A DNA stretch of 33,817 nucleotides. It comes from CAYJSJ01 sp964373065 (GTDB lineage: Bacteria > Patescibacteriota > Gracilibacteria > Peribacterales > Peribacteraceae). Of this stretch, positions 7,312-15,284 are shown in pieces (position 1 is the stretch's first letter; each line of letters begins with the position of its first letter). The DNA is taken from assembly GCA_964373065.1 (NCBI GenBank), contig CAYJSJ010000014.1, forward strand, positions 1 to 33,817. Reading direction: 5' to 3'. Position numbers and translations under genes: made by a program. The notes under the pieces were generated by a model. The model saw nothing but the letters and a program-made list of their open reading frames with translations. It made no database searches and was not told the DNA's origin.

Positions 7312-8712
7312 ATCCCCTACCTTCTCCTCCCGATCGGCCTACTCCCTGCGACCCTTATAGGTTGGCTGCTTCTGCGAGCCGCGGAGGGAAGGACTCCCGT
7401 CCTCTTTCGCGCGGAGCGCTGGATCGCAGGTTTTGCCATCGGCTCCGTGGCGATGCCGTACCTGGTATTCCTCTCCGAGATCACCGGTATCGGAAGTTTT
7501 TCGTTTATCTCGATGCTTACCGTGCAACTTTTTTCCATTGCAGTGCTTGGCACATTTATGTGGTTGCGCATCCGCACTCACCACACTCCAAGCCCTACCC
7601 CTACCCCTAACCCCATCCCTCTCTGGCAAACATTCCTCCTCGCCACACTCGGAATCTGGTTTGCCCTCAAGCTCGCTGCGGGATTCCTCTTGCTCATCGG
7701 CCCCTCCTACTACGATGACACGCTCAAAAACTGGAACATGCGCGGCAAGATATTTTTTGTGGAAGAGCGACTCGTACTGGAAACAATTCCAGAGAAGGGA
7801 GTTGGCGTCGGTTCCTATCCGCAATCGGTGCCGCTCATAAAGACATGGCTGGCACACGTAAACGGCAGCTGGCACGACGGGCTGATCAATTCCGTGCATA
7901 TACTCTGGTACCTCGCCGCAATCGCGCTCCTCTATTTCGCAATTCGGAGAATACGTGACGCACGCTGGGCACTGATCGGCGCATACATCCTCGGGAGCGT
8001 TCCTCTCTATGCCATCCACGGGTTTTCCGCATATGCAGATCAGTTTCTTTCGCTCATGATTTTCCTCGCGGTCGTCTGGCTCTTTCTTGCGGCACGGAGT
8101 AAAGGGGAAACGCGTGCTAGTTACCTGCGCATCGGAGCGCTCGCGGCAGGACTACTCGTCTACACAAAAAACGAAGCGATGCTTCTGCACCTCCCGCCCA
8201 TTCTGCTGCTCTTGATTTGCGTGCTCTTCCTCCAATCATCATCCAAGAAGGAGATTCGTACGGCTCTCCTCTGGTACGCAGTCGCCATTGGATCCGTGCT
8301 CCTTCCTTGGCTCCTCTTTAAGTGGTCACATTCCCTCGCATTCGGCAATGCCAAAGAGATTTCCGGTCTTAGCCTTACGTGGCAAAGCGGCGTGCTGTAC
8401 GTGATATTCATAAACACCTTCCTGGAAGGAAACTGGTCCATCCTGCCCGCAGTGTTCCTTGGGCTTCTCGCCTTCCGATGGAAAAACGTTGCTACAAGCT
8501 CCCTGCTCCTTCCTGTCGGCTTTGTAGCGATCGTCATCATCGGGCAATTGCCGATCTACCTCTTCACCGAGCTCTCCACGGAAGCACTCAATCAAACGGG
8601 ATACGCACGCGGTATTATTCATCTTGTACCGCTTATCGTACTGATAACAACAATCCTGCTTCAGGATGCTTTTTCCACTATGCATCAAGTACGAGAGCGT
8701 AATAACCAGTGA
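7312..8712 (+). CDS. GT-C-like polytopic glycosyltransferase (PMT/ArnT-like); start not canonical
   Basis: A membrane enzyme with about 10-11 hydrophobic helices. Family-like features: an acidic YYDDTLKNW in the first loop, where GT-C enzymes carry catalytic acidic residues; a YPQSVPLIKTW loop; and a TKNEAML motif, typical of prokaryotic GT39-like proteins. It probably moves a sugar from a polyprenyl-phosphate donor outside the membrane. The first ATG/GTG in frame is 7447-7453, but the frame is open back to 7276 and encodes a convincing first helix (IPYLLLPIGLLPATLIGWLLL, about 7312-7374) with no ATG, GTG or TTG. I set the start at 7312 as a placeholder (ATC). Rare initiation at CTG 7366/7372, damage from the palindromic insert, or readthrough from the 6121 gene are all possible. 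Confidence 0.72.
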   Translation: MPYLLLPIGLLPATLIGWLLLRAAEGRTPVLFRAERWIAGFAIGSVAMPYLVFLSEITGIGSFSFISMLTVQLFSIAVLGTFMWLRIRTHHTPSPTPTPNPIPLWQTFLLATLGIWFALKLAAGFLLLIGPSYYDDTLKNWNMRGKIFFVEERLVLETIPEKGVGVGSYPQSVPLIKTWLAHVNGSWHDGLINSVHILWYLAAIALLYFAIRRIRDARWALIGAYILGSVPLYAIHGFSAYADQFLSLMIFLAVVWLFLAARSKGETRASYLRIGALAAGLLVYTKNEAMLLHLPPILLLLICVLFLQSSSKKEIRTALLWYAVAIGSVLLPWLLFKWSHSLAFGNAKEISGLSLTWQSGVLYVIFINTFLEGNWSILPAVFLGLLAFRWKNVATSSLLLPVGFVAIVIIGQLPIYLFTELSTEALNQTGYARGIIHLVPLIVLITTILLQDAFSTMHQVRERNNQ

Positions 8713-8760
8713 CCTTTGACGTATGACCTTCGACCTTCGACCTTCTACGTATGACTTCGT
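8711..8760. repeat. Short tandem repeat (GACCTTC-type heptamers)
   Basis: Imperfect heptamers (GACCTTT, GACCTTC three times) with two copies of TACGTATGAC-like sequence, filling the gap between the glycosyltransferase and the methyltransferase. Confidence 0.6.
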
Positions 8761-8791
8761 TTCGGATGCCCACTTCCTGTATCATCCCCGC

Positions 8792-10057
8792 ATGCCTCAG
8801 TCCGATTCCACACTTAAGAAACAATACGCCGCAGTTCTCGGACATCAACCGCATATCTCCCTCTCTGAACTCGCAGCAGTTGTCCCTGGGTTTTCTCTGC
8901 TTGGCATCGAGCAGAAAACCGTCGCGCTCTTTTCTTCCGCCGCAGAACTCGATTCGGAAATCATGCAGATGCTCGGCGGAACGGTTTTTATAGCAGAACG
9001 CATCACGGAAGCGGATGTCTCCATGGAGGACGTTCCGCGCATTCTGTGTGCCGAAGTTTCCGACGTAAAAAAGAAAATAACCTTCGGCCTTCGGTGCTTT
9101 GGGATTCCGAAACGCGACATAAAAAACGCGTACCGAAAGGGCAAAGAGGCACTGCGTAAACAAAGCCGTCCCAGCCGATATATCGGCAACGAGTCTCGCC
9201 CGGCGGCCACACCGCTTTTGCTGCAAGCCGATATCCTCAACGGAAAGAAAGGGGTGGAGCTCTTCCTGATAGGGAACGAACACGGGCTCTGGGCCGGTAA
9301 AACCATAGCAGCGCAAAACATCAATGCCTACACGTGGAGAGACATGGAGAAACCGGTGCGCGATACGACAGTCGGCCTGCTGCCGCCGAAGCTTGCGCAA
9401 GTGATGCTCAATTTCGGCGCATGGGCGGTGTGCAGGAACGTTATGGCATCGCCGGTTCCTCTCGTTACGAGTCGAAGGAAGCGAGCTATCTACACTGTTT
9501 TTGATCCCTTCTGCGGTACGGGAGTGATACCACTGGAGTGCTTGCTCCGTGGCTGGAACATCTTGGCATCGGACGTCATGCTAAAAGCCGTAAACGGAAC
9601 CAAGAAAAACATCGAGTGGATCCGCAAAGAACGAAAAATCCTGAAGAAAGATGTAACGGACGATGTGTATAAGCACGATGCCACAAAAGCATTTACCGTA
9701 AAAAATCTCCCCGATATGGTCGTAACCGAAACGAGCCTCGGGCTGGCGCTCACGAAGCGCCCGTCGCTCCGCAATGCGGAAAAATACCGCAAAGAAAGCG
9801 AGAAACTGCAGGCGGCGTTTCTGCGGAATGCCGCGGCGACTCTGCCCGGCGTTCCACTCGTCGTAACGTGGCCGTTCTGGCGCATGGGCACAGAGGATAT
9901 CCGCCTGGAAGCGATATGGGATGTCCTTCCCTCTTGCGGCTACCAAGCGGTTCTCCCGGAAGGCCTGCGGAATGAAAGCGGGAAACCAACTCTCCTCTAC
10001 CGACGCAAAGACCAGTTCGTTGGGCGGGAGATCGCGATACTGGTACCGAAGATGTGA
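8792..10057 (+). CDS. THUMP/Trm11-like SAM-dependent RNA methyltransferase
   Basis: 421 residues. The N-terminal half (~10-180) looks like a THUMP-type RNA-binding region (LGHQPHISLSELAAV). It is followed by the linker typical of Trm11/TrmG10-like enzymes (KPVRDTTVGLLPPKLAQVMLNFG) and motif I DPFCGTGVIPLE (residues 238-249) for SAM binding. The usual catalytic DPPY/TDPPYG is replaced by TETSLG. The likely product is N2-methylguanosine in tRNA, but the altered motif leaves the target base open. I start at ATG 8792 and not at the upstream frame opening of 8723. TATCAT ends 6 nt before this ATG, and the 23 extra residues would be encoded by the tandem repeat. Confidence 0.82.
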   Translation: MPQSDSTLKKQYAAVLGHQPHISLSELAAVVPGFSLLGIEQKTVALFSSAAELDSEIMQMLGGTVFIAERITEADVSMEDVPRILCAEVSDVKKKITFGLRCFGIPKRDIKNAYRKGKEALRKQSRPSRYIGNESRPAATPLLLQADILNGKKGVELFLIGNEHGLWAGKTIAAQNINAYTWRDMEKPVRDTTVGLLPPKLAQVMLNFGAWAVCRNVMASPVPLVTSRRKRAIYTVFDPFCGTGVIPLECLLRGWNILASDVMLKAVNGTKKNIEWIRKERKILKKDVTDDVYKHDATKAFTVKNLPDMVVTETSLGLALTKRPSLRNAEKYRKESEKLQAAFLRNAAATLPGVPLVVTWPFWRMGTEDIRLEAIWDVLPSCGYQAVLPEGLRNESGKPTLLYRRKDQFVGREIAILVPKM

Positions 10058-10241
10058 TGCAAGACGGGTTGTCGGTTGTCGGTTGTNNNNNNNNNNNNNN
10101 NNNNNNNNNNNNNNNNNNNNNNNNNNNNNNNNNNNNNNNNNNNNNNNNNNNNNNNNNNNNNNNNNNNNNNNNNNNNNNNNNNNNNNTCGCGATACTGGTA
10201 CCGAAGATGTGATGCAAGACGGGTTGTCGGTTGTCGGTTGT
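10032..10241. other. Scaffold join: 100 N flanked by identical 55-bp ends
   Basis: N runs from 10087 to 10186. The 55 bp before it (10032-10086) equal the 55 bp after it (10187-10241). This is what a de Bruijn assembler leaves at an unresolved overlap, not a true gap length. Collapsing the copies leaves the methyltransferase gene unchanged and a (GGTTGTC)n array after it. Confidence 0.93.
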
Positions 10242-10256
10242 CGGTTGTCGGTTGTC
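10222..10256. repeat. (GGTTGTC)5 heptamer array
   Basis: Five perfect tandem heptamers directly after the methyltransferase gene, also begun on the left side of the N run. The array is the likely cause of the assembly break, so its true copy number is unknown. The rest of 10058-10330 shows no gene. Confidence 0.85.
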
Positions 10257-10330
10257 GGCTTGCGCGAAGTCAGCCGTTTTGTGACGAAGTGGGGTTGTCA
10301 ATTGTCAAATCTCCATTGTCCATTCATCGT

Positions 10331-10888
10331 ATGTCCATGAAATTTTTCCGCGGTGTCGTAAAATTCTGCATCGCAGTCTTTGTACTCTGGCACATGAGCG
10401 CAGTCCTCATCTACACCATCTATGATGTTGAAGGAGTTCCCGTTCTCGGTTGGCTCGCATCCAAACGCGATATCGTGAAGCCCTATATGCTCATGACTTC
10501 ACAATGGCAACGGTGGAATCTTTTTTCTCCCGATCCTCTGCGCAGAGTCATCACCTTGGAGATAGACCAAGAGGAGAAGAACCTTTGGATCCTCGCGGCA
10601 TCCGTGAATGAACGCACAGTTACGCTCTGGCAACGCGCTCCGGAGCTCAAGCTCATCCGTCGATTGGATGCAGACAACATGCAACCCTTGCAGGAGGTCT
10701 ATGTGCACGACGTATGCCGAATACAGAGTATTCCAACCGGAACACGCATGCGACTCAGAGAGCGATGGATGGTGATTCCAAAAAACGAGAGACCGCAATC
10801 GCAGGATTGGTGGAATGCATGGCAACCCGAATGGTACGAAGACATTCTGCTTCTGACCGCTTGCCCCCCTCCAGATGAAGCGTCGTAA
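10331..10888 (+). CDS. Small membrane-anchored partner of the HTTM protein
   Basis: 185 residues. One N-terminal transmembrane helix (~6-28) is followed by a soluble domain with QWQRWNLFSPDP near residues 55-66. A W.LFSP-type motif often appears in small proteins encoded beside HTTM/vitamin-K-carboxylase-like genes (from memory). It overlaps the downstream HTTM-DCC gene by 14 bp, so the two are probably translated together and form one membrane system. ATG 10331 and ATG 10337 are both possible starts. Function unknown. Confidence 0.75.
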   Translation: MSMKFFRGVVKFCIAVFVLWHMSAVLIYTIYDVEGVPVLGWLASKRDIVKPYMLMTSQWQRWNLFSPDPLRRVITLEIDQEEKNLWILAASVNERTVTLWQRAPELKLIRRLDADNMQPLQEVYVHDVCRIQSIPTGTRMRLRERWMVIPKNERPQSQDWWNAWQPEWYEDILLLTACPPPDEAS

Positions 10889-12236
10889 AAAAAACCCCAG
10901 CATCATCGGCAAGAAAGCGGGAACGATGCTCCGTATTGTCGATCGGTTCTTCTTCGAAGAAGTTTCTGCCGCGGGGTTCGGCCTTATGCGCATCGCATGG
11001 GCATTCACGGTGCTCCTTTTTTTGCTCGGGAGCGCCGGCGACATCGTCCGGTATTACGCGGATGCCGGCACTATGCCGCAGGATCTTTCATACTTGGTCA
11101 TGCGTTCCGAGTATCGCTTCACGCTGCTTCAGTCCATCACCGATCCGTCGGGAGTGATCATCCTCTGGAGCATCTTCTGCGCCTGCCTCTTCTGCACGAT
11201 GGTGGGGATATGGCCGCGCGTGATGACCGTTACCTCCGTCCTTCTCCTCTTTTCCTTTCATGAACGAAACCTGCAACCGCTCGGCGGCGGAGACACCGTG
11301 CTCCGGAACATCGGCTTTCTTTTGATGATTGCACCCGAAATCGATGCGTTCTCCATCAGCCGCCTGCGGAGGCAATGGGGCCACTGGAAAAAGACGGGAG
11401 AGTTTCTTCAGCCGCTTCGTACGCAGATATGGCCATACAGGCTTCTTCTGTGGCAACTCATCATCATTTATCTCACGTCATGGTGGGATAAGCTGCAGGG
11501 AACCATGTGGCTCGATGGTACCGCGGTGGAAGCGGTGTTTCACCATACGCACTTCGTTCGGTACGCGCCAGAAACCATGAACGCATTTGTGTGGATATCA
11601 CCGTACGCATCTTTTTACACTCTCATGTTAGAATTGAGCTGGATTCTTCTCCTGCTCCCCCGCAGCCTCGCGTACGTGCTCCCCGCATGGATGCGGCACC
11701 ATTCGATCAAACGCATCCTCATAGCAGGCGGCCTGCTCTTCCACTGGGGAATCTTTGTCTTCATGGATGTCGGTTCCTTTCCGTTTGCGATGACCACGGC
11801 GTTCATCGGCTTACTGCTGGATGAAGATTTTCAATCATTCGCACATGCATGGAATAGACGATGGAAGGGAACAATTGCGGTACTGTATGACGGTGGGTGC
11901 GGACTCTGTCGCAGAAGCATATTTTTCCTGAAGATGCTCGACCATCTTGCGCGGCTCACACCTGTTGATTTCCGTACGAAGAAAAACCGCATCCGCTACG
12001 CAAAAGACATCTCCGAAGACGATTTCGACCGCGCGATGCATATCCGCATGCCGAGCGGCCGGTACTTCAGCGGCTTCGACGCAATCCGCATCCTCAGTTG
12101 GCACCTCCCTGCCACCATGCTCTTCACTCCCCTGCTCTACCTGCCCGGAATCGCACCACTCGGAAGGATGATCTATAAAGACATTGCAGAGAGCAGAGAG
12201 AAGTGTGCCGATGGGAGGTGTACACATAAGCCATGA
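10875..12236 (+). CDS. HTTM (vitamin K-dependent carboxylase-like) membrane protein fused to a DCC1-type thiol-disulfide domain
   Basis: 453 residues. The first ~325 form a multi-helix HTTM domain with the typical HERNLQPLGGGDTVLRN loop (~129-145). In animals the related fold is the vitamin-K-dependent gamma-glutamyl carboxylase; most bacterial members are uncharacterised. Residues ~333-450 are a DCC1 (DUF393) domain, a thioredoxin-like fold with the motif DGGCGLC (339-345; Cys342 and Cys345). A membrane quinone-linked enzyme fused to a dithiol domain suggests that the dithiol recycles a quinone or oxidises a substrate protein; that is inference. The start may be ATG 10875 or 10926. The 14-bp overlap with the gene before it supports 10875. 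Confidence 0.88.
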   Translation: MKRRKKNPSIIGKKAGTMLRIVDRFFFEEVSAAGFGLMRIAWAFTVLLFLLGSAGDIVRYYADAGTMPQDLSYLVMRSEYRFTLLQSITDPSGVIILWSIFCACLFCTMVGIWPRVMTVTSVLLLFSFHERNLQPLGGGDTVLRNIGFLLMIAPEIDAFSISRLRRQWGHWKKTGEFLQPLRTQIWPYRLLLWQLIIIYLTSWWDKLQGTMWLDGTAVEAVFHHTHFVRYAPETMNAFVWISPYASFYTLMLELSWILLLLPRSLAYVLPAWMRHHSIKRILIAGGLLFHWGIFVFMDVGSFPFAMTTAFIGLLLDEDFQSFAHAWNRRWKGTIAVLYDGGCGLCRRSIFFLKMLDHLARLTPVDFRTKKNRIRYAKDISEDDFDRAMHIRMPSGRYFSGFDAIRILSWHLPATMLFTPLLYLPGIAPLGRMIYKDIAESREKCADGRCTHKP

Positions 12237-12274
12237 TTCCTCAAAAAATCGCTTACCTCCGATCGATGCATGCG

Positions 12275-12280
12275 TATAAT
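12275..12280 (+). promoter_or_regulatory. -10 element of the tRNA-Asn transcript
   Basis: Perfect TATAAT, with a poor -35 (TTACCT, 16-nt spacer). It places the duplicated tRNA 5' fragment inside the leader of the tRNA precursor. Confidence 0.45.
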
Positions 12281-12297
12281 GAAGCAAGGGAAAACGG

Positions 12298-12314
12298 TCC
12301 CGGGTAGCTCAGCG
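12298..12314 (+). pseudogene. tRNA-Asn 5' fragment (duplicated acceptor/D-arm start)
   Basis: TCCCGGGTAGCTCAGCG repeats the first 17 nt of the tRNA-Asn gene 101 bp downstream, then diverges. No matching 3' half, T-arm or CCA follows, so it is not a functional tRNA. It lies between the -10 and the real gene. A local hairpin (GTCCG...CGGAC, about 12318-12338) follows it. Confidence 0.75.
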
Positions 12315-12398
12315 CCTAGTCCGCCATTGGCGCGGACGTTGTATAACAAGATATCGCTGCTCTACTCATTATTCGTTCATTGAATGCATCCATCATAT

Positions 12399-12473
12399 TC
12401 CCGGGTAGCTCAGCGGTAGAGCAGTGCGCTGTTAACGCATTGGTCCTCGGTTCGAATCCGAGCCCGGGAGCCA
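12399..12473 (+). tRNA. tRNA-Asn(GTT)
   Basis: Acceptor stem TCCCGGG (12399-12405) pairs with CCCGGGA (12463-12469), with discriminator G and encoded CCA (12471-12473). The anticodon loop CTGTTAA gives anticodon GTT, and the T-arm TCGGTTCGAATCCGA is canonical. The gene stands alone and marks the left edge of an accessory-looking region. Confidence 0.95.
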
Positions 12474-12507
12474 TGCTTTTTTCTTTATTTAAGCCAAATT
12501 ATACACT

Positions 12508-12535
12508 TTGTACAATATCGCGAATTTGATATAGT
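12508..12535 (+). promoter_or_regulatory. Promoter of the 12545 gene
   Basis: TTGTAC (12508-12513), 16-nt spacer, TG-A-TATAGT with the hexamer at 12530-12535. The ATG at 12545 is only 9 nt past the -10, so the mRNA is predicted to have almost no leader. Confidence 0.6.
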
Positions 12536-12544
12536 TCCTTTCCC

Positions 12545-14020
12545 ATGGTCAGAACAATCAAAACCCCTGATTCCAAGGCAATCGCCACATTGATTAATAC
12601 CGCACTCGTGCCTGATATAAAATCCGTGACAAACACTTTGAAAAATTTTGAACGCATCTACGAAACATATCCTCTATTTCAACAAATAGATGCTGAAGAG
12701 ATCTACCGCACTTGCATTGTGGTCATTCAGCAACATACGAAAGATGCACTCTTGCGATACAACGCGCTTCGTCTCCTTAAATTTGCAATGACAACGGAAG
12801 ATTTGCTGCGAGTACATGCAGAAGATATCTGGTCTCTCTACAAGGAAACCATCTTTGATCCTAACGGCAATATTCGGAATGCAGGACTTCAGCTTATGAG
12901 TCGATATCGGTTCGGAATGTCGTTCATTGCCGATTCTTATCAGTTTCGCAAGAGGAAGTATGGTAAGAAGCGCGCGGCAGAGATCAAACACTTTCAAAAA
13001 ATGCTCATTGAACAATGCATCGAACTGTTCGAAATAGAGAGAACGTATCGTGAACAACATTCTTATCTTGAGGAGTTACAAGAGGAACTCCTGAATGGCA
13101 TTCCGCGCGGATCCTGGGATACAAAAGACAAATACCTCAAAACCATTCGTCGAGGAATGGAGGAAGTGACGCGGGGTATCTTCATCGAAAAACTTGCTGA
13201 AAAGCATGGGTATCAACTCCCTCAGCACTGGCTCTTTGATGGACAGGTTCAGGAACAAGTGACCGAATGGCCACCGGGAACGGAGGGGGACATTGCCGGT
13301 ATTCTGATTGACCCAGCCGGTACGCAGCCTGTGATTATTTCTGACCCACCCAACCCGAAATCATTTTCTTCCTTTGAGGAGTATCAAGAAGCTCTTACTG
13401 TAAGGGATGAATTTCTGGAGAAAGCCGAAGCTATAAGTACAGTACTCTCTTCCTGCAAGAGTGAGGAGGAGATTGCAGTAGCTATGGAAGCGTTGGGGTT
13501 TGAACCTCGTGATGATGCCCCCTGCAATCGTCCTTGGTGCATAGATCGGTACGGATGTGTCAGCGTAACACTCATTGAGTTGCTGCAAGACATTGAAGCA
13601 GAATTTTTTGATACTCCACTTTCCCCTGAGCAGCAACTACTCTCCGAAAAAGACATTGAGCAGTGCATACTGCGTGGGTGTCACGCTCTTCCTCCTGCAT
13701 GGTTCGCAGAGAATGCGCGAGAATGTACAGTGTTTCGGTGGTTTATGAACTTGATGGGTTTCTTGATCTGGAATGAGCGTAAAGTTCCATTTGCGTCACT
13801 CTCACAGGATTCTCTGGAATCCGCATTTGTGCGGGAAGCTTACCTGTTTACCCTGTCAGCATTGCGAGGACATTCATGGAAACAGCAGCATGAGGGAAAG
13901 GGGTTGATTGAAGCGTTTCTTACAGAGAACGACCTTCTGCAGCCGGAAGATGCCAGGAATCTTCTGCAAGAGTTTAAAGGATCTCTGCTGAGAATGGAAA
14001 AAGTGCACGATTTCGCTTGA
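12545..14020 (+). CDS. Large mainly helical protein, unknown function
   Basis: 491 residues with no signal peptide or membrane helix. The first ~130 residues show paired amphipathic helices that look HEAT-like (RYNALRLLKFAMTTEDLL; NIRNAGLQLMSRYRF). A charged helical stretch follows (~145-225), then an acidic middle and a C-terminal domain with scattered Cys (CNRPWC, residues ~328-333). I recognise no catalytic motif. The sequence is more AT-rich than the conserved genes and lies between tRNA-Asn and two nuclease-type genes, which fits a transferred region. A good promoter precedes it and a hairpin follows it, so it appears to be its own transcription unit. Confidence 0.7.
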   Translation: MVRTIKTPDSKAIATLINTALVPDIKSVTNTLKNFERIYETYPLFQQIDAEEIYRTCIVVIQQHTKDALLRYNALRLLKFAMTTEDLLRVHAEDIWSLYKETIFDPNGNIRNAGLQLMSRYRFGMSFIADSYQFRKRKYGKKRAAEIKHFQKMLIEQCIELFEIERTYREQHSYLEELQEELLNGIPRGSWDTKDKYLKTIRRGMEEVTRGIFIEKLAEKHGYQLPQHWLFDGQVQEQVTEWPPGTEGDIAGILIDPAGTQPVIISDPPNPKSFSSFEEYQEALTVRDEFLEKAEAISTVLSSCKSEEEIAVAMEALGFEPRDDAPCNRPWCIDRYGCVSVTLIELLQDIEAEFFDTPLSPEQQLLSEKDIEQCILRGCHALPPAWFAENARECTVFRWFMNLMGFLIWNERKVPFASLSQDSLESAFVREAYLFTLSALRGHSWKQQHEGKGLIEAFLTENDLLQPEDARNLLQEFKGSLLRMEKVHDFA

Positions 14021-14060
14021 AATCATACATGCACAGTAGTACAATACGGACGCTAATCCC

Positions 14061-14094
14061 ACTGCCCTCTCGCGCAAGCGGGACGGCAGTTTTA
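14061..14094 (+). terminator. Likely intrinsic terminator of the 12545 gene
   Basis: Stem ACTGCC/GGCAGT with inner stem TCTCGC/GCGGGA (one G-U pair), a GCAA-type loop, and TTTT at the 3' end. The T-tract is short but the stem is strong, and it falls 40 nt after the stop codon. Confidence 0.65.
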
Positions 14095-14116
14095 AGATGT
14101 GGTACCCTTCCTGTCC

Positions 14117-14674
14117 GTGCCAAAAGCAGTTGTATTCATCGACGGTGGTAACTGGTATTTCAAACTCAAAGAACTTCTTGCTTTCATGGAGAAGAAGCCA
14201 AGAGTGGATTTTCAGATACGAAGATTTTGTGAGCAACTTGTTGGATCACAGGAACTTACGAACATTCACTACTACATTGGTAAACTCAAACGCAAGCGCG
14301 GAAATGAAAAGAGTGAAACGATGTACGCAAAGCAACAGCAACTCATTGGGCAACTCCAATACCAGAATGTGCAAATCGGTTTTGGGCATCTCATTTCGTA
14401 TCCTGACGGAGTGTATCATGAAAAAGGTGTGGATGTTCTGATTGCCGTGGAAATGATTCGTTTCGCCTTAGAAGAGAAATTCGATATCGCCTACCTGATC
14501 AGTTCCGATAATGATCTCGTTCCGGCAGTGCAGGAAGTACAACGCATCGGAAAGAAGGTAGTGTATGTGGGAAGTTCCATCAGGCAGGGGCAATCTTTCG
14601 GTTTAGCAAGCATTTGTGACAAAACAATCTTGCTGCAAGAAAAAGACATTGAGCCATTCATACCAAAAAGCTAA
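14117..14674 (+). CDS. NYN-domain (LabA/DUF88, PIN-like) putative ribonuclease
   Basis: 185 residues forming one PIN-like NYN domain. The acidic residues that coordinate metal in this fold are present: Asp9 (VVFIDGGNW), Asp106 (GVDVLIAVEM) and Asp131/Asp133 (LISSDNDLVP). The late VVYVGSS strand and the FGLASICDK helix also fit. Members cut RNA in turnover, stress or phage-related settings; the substrate here is unknown. The frame opens at GTG 14099. I prefer GTG 14117, which gives the usual short N-terminus MPKAVVFID and follows TGG-TACCCT (14100-14108) by 8 nt. No membrane segment. The neighbours suggest an accessory nuclease group. Confidence 0.85.
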   Translation: MPKAVVFIDGGNWYFKLKELLAFMEKKPRVDFQIRRFCEQLVGSQELTNIHYYIGKLKRKRGNEKSETMYAKQQQLIGQLQYQNVQIGFGHLISYPDGVYHEKGVDVLIAVEMIRFALEEKFDIAYLISSDNDLVPAVQEVQRIGKKVVYVGSSIRQGQSFGLASICDKTILLQEKDIEPFIPKS

Positions 14675-14998
14675 GTTTGAACCACCGCACTCCGTGCAAG
14701 TTTTTGCAGTCGCAAATCAAGAAGAAGCTCATCAAACAGGCTGCTTCAGCATCAAAAACGCGAGTTCCAATCCGCGCAACGTCTCCGAAACTACCGTTCG
14801 AACGTGGTACAATCTGGAGAGCCATGAACCAGTCGGCTGCATGCCGCTGCAAAGCAGCGGCGTTTTGCGCTGCACACAATGCAGCCTCCGATTCATGGCT
14901 TCGCCACCTACATAAATGCGACCGCAACTGGTTCATGCAGTGAACCCGAGCAAGGCGAGTGGTTTACTGCCCACTATTTCTGCTACGATACTTCACTT
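14675..14998. other. Non-coding stretch with nested inverted repeats
   Basis: I see no convincing gene in these 324 bp. The stretch holds an 11-bp inverted repeat (CATGAACCAGT at 14823-14833, ACTGGTTCATG at 14927-14937) enclosing a strong hairpin (GCCGCTGC-AAA-GCAGCGGC, 14843-14861, followed by GTTTT). The inner hairpin could terminate the NYN transcript. The outer pair could be the edge of a small inserted element or a folded RNA. Confidence 0.5.
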
Positions 14999-15283
14999 AT
15001 GCATTTCTACTGCGTATACATTCTCCGATGCAAAGATCAGAAGCTGTACATTGGATCGACAAAGGATCTTAAGAGAAGACTGAAAGAACACCAAGTAGGT
15101 AAGAATAAATCGACGACCAAACGGCTTCCAATTGAACTCGTCTATTTTGAAGGCCATCAGTCAAAGGAAGATGCCGAAAGACGTGAACGGTATTTCAAAA
15201 CAGCAAAGGGGTACTTGCCACATTCTGGAAGATATCGCCTTTCGACTGCGAGTGGCGGGGTCTTCTGCATCACACGTGAGTGA
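14999..15283 (+). CDS. GIY-YIG nuclease-domain protein
   Basis: 94 residues, a single-domain GIY-YIG protein of the small UPF0213 type. It opens with FYCVYILRCKD..LYIGSTKDLKRRLKEH, which contains the GIY-YIG strands and the catalytic Arg region, and has the catalytic Glu in AERRERYFKT. After KTAKGYL the tail is unlike the usual ending (GxGR or KRRL types), so the last ~18 residues may come from a small frameshift or fusion. The start at ATG 14999 follows TGC-TACGAT (14981-14989) by 9 nt. Family members may act in DNA repair or belong to mobile elements. Confidence 0.85.
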   Translation: MHFYCVYILRCKDQKLYIGSTKDLKRRLKEHQVGKNKSTTKRLPIELVYFEGHQSKEDAERRERYFKTAKGYLPHSGRYRLSTASGGVFCITRE

Positions 15284-15284
15284 C

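Noticed and set aside
10076..10330. Coding extension of the 10331 gene through the N run
   Set aside because: It reads through N and the heptamer repeat. The membrane helix begins just after ATG 10331.
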